NCBI RefSeq assembly: GCF_004137085.1
Contig: NZ_QYBC01000003.1
Location: 186,001-250,000 of the forward strand
DNA length: 64,000 nt
Direction: 5' to 3'
Source: Lichenibacterium ramalinae
GTDB lineage: Bacteria; Pseudomonadota; Alphaproteobacteria; Rhizobiales; Beijerinckiaceae
Shown here: positions 59,319 to 64,000 of the stretch, in pieces
How the letters are laid out: every line of letters starts with the position of its first letter
Numbering within the stretch: the stretch's first letter is position 1
Program-made: the position numbers and the translations under genes
The notes under the pieces: generated by a model
The model's input: only the letters and a program-made list of their open reading frames with translations
What the model was told of the DNA's origin: nothing
Databases searched by the model: none

Positions 59319-61096
59319 CCCATGCCGAACCGGTGAAGACCCGCGTCGATCCCGTCACGGCGGCGGTGATCCAGGGTGCGCTCGAGAACATCGCGGTCGA
59401 GATGGGCCACAAGCTCATGCGGATGAGCTATTCGTCGATCATCCGGGAATCGGAGGACTTCGGCGCCGCCCTCACGGACGCGACCGGCCGCCAGCTCTGC
59501 GAGTGCCGGATGAGCACGCCGCTCCAATCCGGGCCGATCCCGGGCTACGTGCGCGGCATCCTGCGGACGCTGGAGCGCCGCGGCGAGACGCTGCATCCGG
59601 GCGACGTCGTCATGCACAACGATCCCTACGGGGGGGCCTCGCACGGGCCGGACGTCGGCTTCTGCGTCCCGGTCTTCCGGGGCGACAGGCTGATCGGGTT
59701 CTCGGTGACGACGGCGCACCACCTCGACATCGGGGCGCTGGCCCCCGGCAGCTGCGGCATCGTCGATGCGGTCGACACCTATGCCGAAGGGCTGCAGTTC
59801 AAGGCCATCAAGGTCTTCGACCGCGGCACCCGCAACGCGGCCGTCTGGCACATGCTCCGCGACAACATCCGGGCCTCCGACCTCGTGGTCGGCGACATGG
59901 AGGCGCAGATCAAGGCAGCCGAGATCGGCGCCGCCCGCTATCTCGCCCTGGTCGAGACCTGGGGCCTCGACACCGTCGATGCCGCCTACGAGGACCTGCT
60001 CGACTATTCCGAGCGGCTGATGCGCGACGCCATCCGGGCGCTTCCCGACGGCACCTATCGGGCGACGACCCACATCGACGGCTACCTCGACGATCCGGAC
60101 CCCGCCCGTCGCGACCTGCCGCTGGCGGTGGCCATCACGGTCGAGGGCGACGCCATCACGGTGGACCTCACCGGCACGGCGCCCCAACTGCCCGACAAGC
60201 CCATCAACATGCCGCTCGAGGGCACGGTCGACTGCGCCATCTGGCTGACGCTGCGCTCGATCCTGCTCGACAGCGCCGATTACGGGCCGATCCCGCAGAA
60301 CAGCGGCCTCACCCGGCCCATCACCATCGTGGCGCCGCGGGGGACGCTCGCCAACCCGATCTTCCCGGCGCCCGTCATCGCGCGGTTCTGCCCCGGCAAC
60401 CAGCTCGCCGACACCGTGATGAAGGCGCTGGCGCAGGTCGTGCCCCATCAGGTCAGCGCCGGCATCGGCAACCTGCGCGTCGTGGCGTTCAGCGGCCTGC
60501 AGGAGGGCCGCCACTGGGTGCACATGGAGATCATGGAAGGCAGCTACGGCGGGCGCCACGGTCGCGACGGGCTCGACGCCGTCGACACGCTCTATGCCAA
60601 CACCCGCAACAACCCCGTCGAGGACATCGAGAGCCATCTGCCGCTGAGGGTCGAGCGCTACGAGCTGCGCACCGATGCCGCCGCCGCCGGGGAATGGCGT
60701 GGAGGCATCGGCACCGTGCGGGAGTTCACCTTCCTGGCCGACGGCGGCTTCTCGCTCGAGGGGGACGGGCACCGCTACGCGCCTTGGGGCTTTGACGGGG
60801 GGGCCGACGGCTTCACGGCCTCGTTGAAGCTCGTGACGGCGGCCGGCGAGGAGGTCGCGCTGCCGTCCAAGGTGCCCTACCACAAGGCCCGGGCCGGGGA
60901 CCGGCTCGTGTCCCTCGGCCCGAGCGGGGGCGGATACGGCGACCCGGCGCGCCGCGATGTCGAGGCGGTGCGGGACGACGTTCGCGATGGGTTGATCTCC
61001 GCCGGGACCGCGCGCGACGGCTATCCCGCCGCGATGGGGACCGACGCCGGGTCGCCCCCGATCCGCGCCGGAGCCGCGCCCCTCACGTCACCGTGA
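59315..61096 (+). CDS. hyuB: Hydantoinase/oxoprolinase family subunit B
   Basis: 593 residues. VTAAVIQGALENIAVEMGHKLMRMSYSSIIRESEDFGAALTDATG is the typical start, with HNDPYGGASHGPDVGF and the C-terminal GPSGGGYGDP also diagnostic. HyuB is the partner of HyuA in ATP-dependent opening of cyclic amides. Translation is coupled to hyuA through ATGA. The last 14 bases overlap the convergent allA gene. The paired M20 enzyme would then hydrolyse the N-carbamoyl product. Confidence 0.9.
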   Translation: MTHAEPVKTRVDPVTAAVIQGALENIAVEMGHKLMRMSYSSIIRESEDFGAALTDATGRQLCECRMSTPLQSGPIPGYVRGILRTLERRGETLHPGDVVMHNDPYGGASHGPDVGFCVPVFRGDRLIGFSVTTAHHLDIGALAPGSCGIVDAVDTYAEGLQFKAIKVFDRGTRNAAVWHMLRDNIRASDLVVGDMEAQIKAAEIGAARYLALVETWGLDTVDAAYEDLLDYSERLMRDAIRALPDGTYRATTHIDGYLDDPDPARRDLPLAVAITVEGDAITVDLTGTAPQLPDKPINMPLEGTVDCAIWLTLRSILLDSADYGPIPQNSGLTRPITIVAPRGTLANPIFPAPVIARFCPGNQLADTVMKALAQVVPHQVSAGIGNLRVVAFSGLQEGRHWVHMEIMEGSYGGRHGRDGLDAVDTLYANTRNNPVEDIESHLPLRVERYELRTDAAAAGEWRGGIGTVREFTFLADGGFSLEGDGHRYAPWGFDGGADGFTASLKLVTAAGEEVALPSKVPYHKARAGDRLVSLGPSGGGYGDPARRDVEAVRDDVRDGLISAGTARDGYPAAMGTDAGSPPIRAGAAPLTSP

Positions 61097-61559
61097 CGGG
61101 ATCGGCCAGGGGCACGAACTGCTCGTCGGAGGCCGTCCCGTCGACGAAGGTCAGGACGGCGAAGCTCGCCGGGCGCTCCAGCGCCGTCAAAGGGTGGTGC
61201 CAAGTGTCGGCCCGGTAATGGACCCCGACGTCGCCCGGCACCCGGAAGGCCATGAGGCCCGCCTCGTCCGGCCGCCCGTCCGCTCCGTGCGGCGCCACCA
61301 GCACCAGGTAGGCGGCGCAATCGAGCGGCACGAAGCTCTGCGAGGAGTGGACGTGGCGCTCCATCTCGCGCGCTTCGAGCGGCAGCGGCTTCGGGGTGAC
61401 GCCGGCGAGGCTGAGGCGCGGGCCCGCGCTGTCGCGCCCGTTGGTCAGATCCCCGATCAGCTCCAGCCGGTCCGCGCCGGGCTGCGGGCGCGGCAGGAGC
61501 AGGCCGAAGGGCGCGAAGGCTTCGGCGGTGACGGGCTGGGCGACGAGGCGACGGGTCAC
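61083..61559 (-). CDS. allA: Ureidoglycolate lyase
   Basis: 158 residues, the usual length of AllA. VTAEAFAPFGLLLPRPQPG, MERHVHSSQSFVPLDCAAYLVLVAP, GVHYRADTWHHPLTAL and VDGTASDEQF follow the cupin-fold AllA family. The enzyme splits ureidoglycolate to glyoxylate and urea in purine degradation. GTG at 61557-61559 overlaps the allantoinase stop as GTGA, which fixes the start. With PuuE and the facing M20 amidohydrolase it could complete allantoin to glyoxylate. Confidence 0.9.
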   Translation of the reverse strand: MTRRLVAQPVTAEAFAPFGLLLPRPQPGADRLELIGDLTNGRDSAGPRLSLAGVTPKPLPLEAREMERHVHSSQSFVPLDCAAYLVLVAPHGADGRPDEAGLMAFRVPGDVGVHYRADTWHHPLTALERPASFAVLTFVDGTASDEQFVPLADPVTVT

Positions 61560-62479
61560 GCGGCTGCCTCCGGGCAGGGGTGGACGGCCCGCCAATGCTC
61601 GGCGATCTCCAGCCTGCGGCAGATCCAGACCTCGGGCTTGGCCTTGACGTAGTCGAGGAACCGGGCGAGCCCGGACGCGCGGCCGGGGTGGCCGACGAGC
61701 CGCATGTGCAGGCCGACCGACATCATCTTGGGCGCGGTCCGTCCCTCGTCGTACAACATGTCGAAGCTCTCCTTCAGCGCCAGGAAGAAGTCTTCGCCGG
61801 TGCCGAGGTTCCCGGTCCCCCATTTCAGGTCGTTGTTGGTCAGCGTGTAGGGTACGACAAGCTGAGGCCGCCCCTCGGCCATGACGTAGAACGGCAGTTC
61901 GTCGGCGTAGCTGTCACTGTCGTAGAGGAAGCCGCCTTCCTCCATGACGAGCCGACGGGTGTTGATCGAGGGTCCGTAGCGGCAGTACCAGCCGAGCGGG
62001 CGCGCCCCCACGGTGGCGGCGAGGCTCGCGACGGCGCGGCGGATGTGTTCGCGCTCGGTGGCCTCGTCGAGCTTGAAATGTTCCACCCAGCGCCAGCCGT
62101 GGCAGCAGATGTCGTGGTCGGACGCCCGGATGGCCGCCGCCGCCGGCGCGTTGCGCTCGAGCGCCAGGGCGCAGGCGAAGACCGTCATGGGCAGGTCCCG
62201 CTCGGCGAAGAGGCGCATCAGCCGCCAGAAGCCGACGCGGCTGCCGTATTCGAACATCCCCTCGGCGGCGAGGTCGCGCTCGCCGCGCGGCACGGCGGCC
62301 GAGGACAGCTCCGTCAGGGCGGCATCGCTGACGCCGTCCCGGTCCATCATGCTGTATTCCGAGCCCTCCTCGTAGTTCATCACGAAGTTGAGAGCCAGGC
62401 GGGCGCCACCCGGCCAGCGCGGGTTCGGCGGGTTGGCGCCGTAGCCGACGAAGTCGCGTTCGAGGGATTGTGGGATCAA
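61556..62479 (-). CDS. puuE: Allantoinase of the polysaccharide deacetylase type (PuuE)
   Basis: 307 residues. The N-terminal block RDFVGYGANPPNPRWPGGARLALNFVMNYEEGSE is highly characteristic of PuuE, the allantoinase unrelated to the metal-dependent AllB; ICCHGWRWVEH and GWYCRYGPSINTRRL are the later active-site blocks of the NodB-like fold. It hydrolyses allantoin to allantoate. It is translationally coupled to allA. Its promoter may lie in the 120-bp gap that contains the palindromic repeat, or transcription may continue from the importer genes upstream. Confidence 0.92.
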   Translation of the reverse strand: MIPQSLERDFVGYGANPPNPRWPGGARLALNFVMNYEEGSEYSMMDRDGVSDAALTELSSAAVPRGERDLAAEGMFEYGSRVGFWRLMRLFAERDLPMTVFACALALERNAPAAAAIRASDHDICCHGWRWVEHFKLDEATEREHIRRAVASLAATVGARPLGWYCRYGPSINTRRLVMEEGGFLYDSDSYADELPFYVMAEGRPQLVVPYTLTNNDLKWGTGNLGTGEDFFLALKESFDMLYDEGRTAPKMMSVGLHMRLVGHPGRASGLARFLDYVKAKPEVWICRRLEIAEHWRAVHPCPEAAA

Positions 62480-62494
62480 GACGAAGTCTCCGGA

Positions 62495-62604
62495 TCTAGA
62501 GCAGATCGCGATCAGGTCGATTTACCTGATCGCGTGAAGATGCTCGTAAAAACATACCACTCGAGCTGAAGTCGCGAGCCAAGGCGAGGGGCGAAAGCTC
62601 TAGA
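62495..62604. repeat. Palindromic intergenic repeat, copy B
   Basis: Bounded by TCTAGAGC (62495-62502) and its inverse GCTCTAGA (62597-62604). Inside is a perfect hairpin, CGCGATCAGGT/ACCTGATCGCG (62507-62517 and 62524-62534) around a six-base loop, then TGCTC, CGAGCTG and GAAGTCGC (62568-62575), as in the copy at 50176. The right end includes the stop of the permease gene. Such dispersed palindromes are common between genes in Hyphomicrobiales. Confidence 0.7.
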
Positions 62605-63610
62605 ACTGCTGCTCCTGCCGGCCGCGCACCAGTTGCGACAGGCAGACCGCCACGACGAGGGCGCCCCCGTAGAACATCTCCTGGATGAAGGAGCTGAAGC
62701 CGAGAAAGACGAGGCCCGTGATGCCCGTCACCAGGAAATAGACCGCGACGGTCGCGCCCCATGGGTTGAAACGGCCCGGCACGATGCTGGTCGAACCCAG
62801 GAAGGCCGCCGCGAAGGCGGGCAGCTGGTAGGAGATGCCCGACACCGGATCGGCGGCGCCCTGCGTGCCGGCGTAGAGCACGCCCGCCAAGGCCCCGAGC
62901 AGTCCCGACAGCATCAGGCAGGACAGGCGGATCCGGTCGGTGTCGATACCGCTCAGCCGTGCCACTTCGCGGCCGCGGCCGACGAAGAGGATGCGGCGCC
63001 CCAGGGCCGTGTAGTCGAGGAGGTACCAGATCAGCGCCGCCAGCCCGATGGCGTAGTAGAACTCCAGCGGGATGCCGAAGAGCCGGTCGACGATCACGGC
63101 GTCCATGAGACTCGGCGAGATGCCGCTGATCGTCATGGAGTCGCTCATCCAGAGCGTGAAGCCGTGGATGAAGGTGCCGGTGCCGAGCGTGACGATGAGC
63201 GAGTGGATGCGGAAGACCGTGATGAGAAGGCCGTTGATGGCCCCCACCGCGACCCCGATCGCCAGGGCCGCCAGGATGGCCCAGCCTATGCCGACGCCGT
63301 AGTTCACGTTCAGCACCGCCACCGTCATCGAGCTCAGCGTCATCACGAAGGCGATCGAGAGATCGAAATCGTTGGCGGTGAGCGGGATGATGAGGCCCAG
63401 CGTCACCACCACCAGGACCGCCTGGGATCCCAGGATGGTGGACAGGTTCGGCCAGGTCAGGAAGGTGTCGGGGCGCAGGGCGCCGAAGACCGCGATCAGC
63501 GCCAGCCAGACCACGACGAGGCCGAACTGCTCGGCGCGCCTCACCAGAAGGCGCAGGCCGGCTCCGGGCCGGGACGCCGCGTCGGCGTCGAGCGATGGAT
63601 GGGGTGACAC
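62600..63610 (-). CDS. Ribose-type ABC transporter permease
   Basis: 336 residues, about nine membrane spans. ANDFDLSIAFVMTLSS carries the DLS motif, and AAFLGSTSIVPGRFNPWGAT the coupling loop with GSTS in place of GGTS. The GTG at 63608-63610 has AGGA just upstream and lies 13 bases after the ATPase stop. The third RbsC-type system in the window. Since puuE and allA follow on the same strand, the transported molecule may be a ureide, purine or nucleoside rather than a sugar; this is inferred from context only. Confidence 0.86.
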   Translation of the reverse strand: MSPHPSLDADAASRPGAGLRLLVRRAEQFGLVVVWLALIAVFGALRPDTFLTWPNLSTILGSQAVLVVVTLGLIIPLTANDFDLSIAFVMTLSSMTVAVLNVNYGVGIGWAILAALAIGVAVGAINGLLITVFRIHSLIVTLGTGTFIHGFTLWMSDSMTISGISPSLMDAVIVDRLFGIPLEFYYAIGLAALIWYLLDYTALGRRILFVGRGREVARLSGIDTDRIRLSCLMLSGLLGALAGVLYAGTQGAADPVSGISYQLPAFAAAFLGSTSIVPGRFNPWGATVAVYFLVTGITGLVFLGFSSFIQEMFYGGALVVAVCLSQLVRGRQEQQF

Positions 63611-63623
63611 TGTCCTGCTCCCT

Positions 63624-64000
63624 TCAACCCGGGCCGCCGAGGCTGCGCTCGGCGATGGCGTCCTTGGTGATCTCGATCCCCTCGAGGCTGGCCACGACCC
63701 GGCCGCCGGCGAAGATGAGGACGCGCGACGCGATGGCGGCGAGCTGCTCGTAGTCCGAACTCGCGCACAGGATGGTGGCGCCCGCGGCGGCGGCCTCGGC
63801 GATGTGCCGGAACACCGTCTGGCGTGCCCCGATGTCGACGCCCTGCGTCGGCTCGTCGAGGAGGACGAGCTTCGGCGCCATCTGGAACCACTTGGCCAGC
63901 ACCACCTTCTGCTGGTTCCCCCCGCTCAGAGCCGCGATGGGGAGCGTCGCGTCGGCGGGCCTGACCTCGAAACGCCGGCCGAGCGCCGCGGCTCGCTCCA
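63624..64000 (-). CDS. ABC transporter ATP-binding protein (RbsA type), C-terminal part
   Basis: Partial gene whose 5' part lies beyond the window. The visible 125 codons cover the second ATPase half: signature [15 protein letters not shown], Walker B LVLLDEPTQGVDIGARQ and the tail up to RSLGGPG. In contrast to the other two RbsA-type proteins here, the Walker B acidic pair DE is canonical. It belongs with the following permease gene; the binding protein should be found upstream of this window. Confidence 0.88.
   Translation of the reverse strand, partial: ERAAALGRRFEVRPADATLPIAALSGGNQQKVVLAKWFQMAPKLVLLDEPTQGVDIGARQTVFRHIAEAAAAGATILCASSDYEQLAAIASRVLIFAGGRVVASLEGIEITKDAIAERSLGGPG

Overview
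The window is high-GC DNA (my impression is about 70 %) from an alphaproteobacterium, most likely a member of the Hyphomicrobiales (Rhizobiales) close to Methylobacteriaceae/Beijerinckiaceae. Support comes from the codon use, the many 4-base ATGA/GTGA gene overlaps, the abundance of LacI-type and MalK-type sugar importers, a DUF6894-type small protein, a lysine-rich 46-residue protein and a small HNH protein of types common in that order. No rRNA, tRNA or CRISPR array was seen. The window begins inside an msrP (sulfoxide reductase) gene and ends inside an ABC-transporter ATPase gene.

Layout. 0.5-7.6 kb (minus): a six-gene, largely overlapping operon encoding an SMP-30 lactonase, a ThDP enzyme of the pyruvate oxidase/acetolactate synthase type, an enolase-superfamily dehydratase, an internally duplicated membrane protein, a gluconate-dehydrogenase subunit-3 protein and a GMC dehydrogenase with a C-x5-C-x3-C iron-sulfur motif. 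It looks like a sugar or sugar-acid oxidation pathway. 7.8-9.6 kb: glycosyltransferase and methyltransferase. 9.7-12.4 kb: divergent iron alcohol dehydrogenase and succinate-semialdehyde-type dehydrogenase, then a GC-rich 39-bp tandem repeat. 12.6-16.7 kb: small and housekeeping-like genes. 16.9-23.3 kb: a sugar ABC importer with a zinc dehydrogenase, divergent from a GntR regulator with an evident operator dyad. 23.4-29.6 kb: CutC, DUF6894 protein, FAD/GcvT oxidase, rhamnosyl transferase and class II photolyase.

29.6-33.0 kb is a gene-poor, less GC-rich stretch with an IS66 transposase fragment, a small secreted protein and a divergent LysR/NmrA pair. 33.0-39.6 kb holds a zinc acylase, a fuconolactonase-like amidohydrolase and a second sugar importer controlled by a divergent IclR regulator.

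40.7-51.6 kb (minus) is a nine-gene catabolic operon: Tat-type solute-binding protein, a single-chain fusion of both permease domains, MalK-type ATPase, COG3964-like amidohydrolase, a small gamma-type subunit, a GMC dehydrogenase with four clustered cysteines, a DSD1-type PLP enzyme, an SDR and an uncharacterised TIM-barrel protein, with RpiR and IclR regulators upstream. I cannot match this gene set to a pathway I know. Together with the membrane-protein operon at 0.5-7.6 kb it is the best candidate for undescribed biology here.

53.7-55.9 kb is another lower-GC, gene-poor patch carrying a secreted Kelch propeller. 56.0-64.0 kb is a ureide/hydantoin region: an M20 amidohydrolase and HyuA/HyuB on plus, converging on AllA and PuuE allantoinase on minus, preceded by a ribose-type ABC importer that runs off the end of the window.
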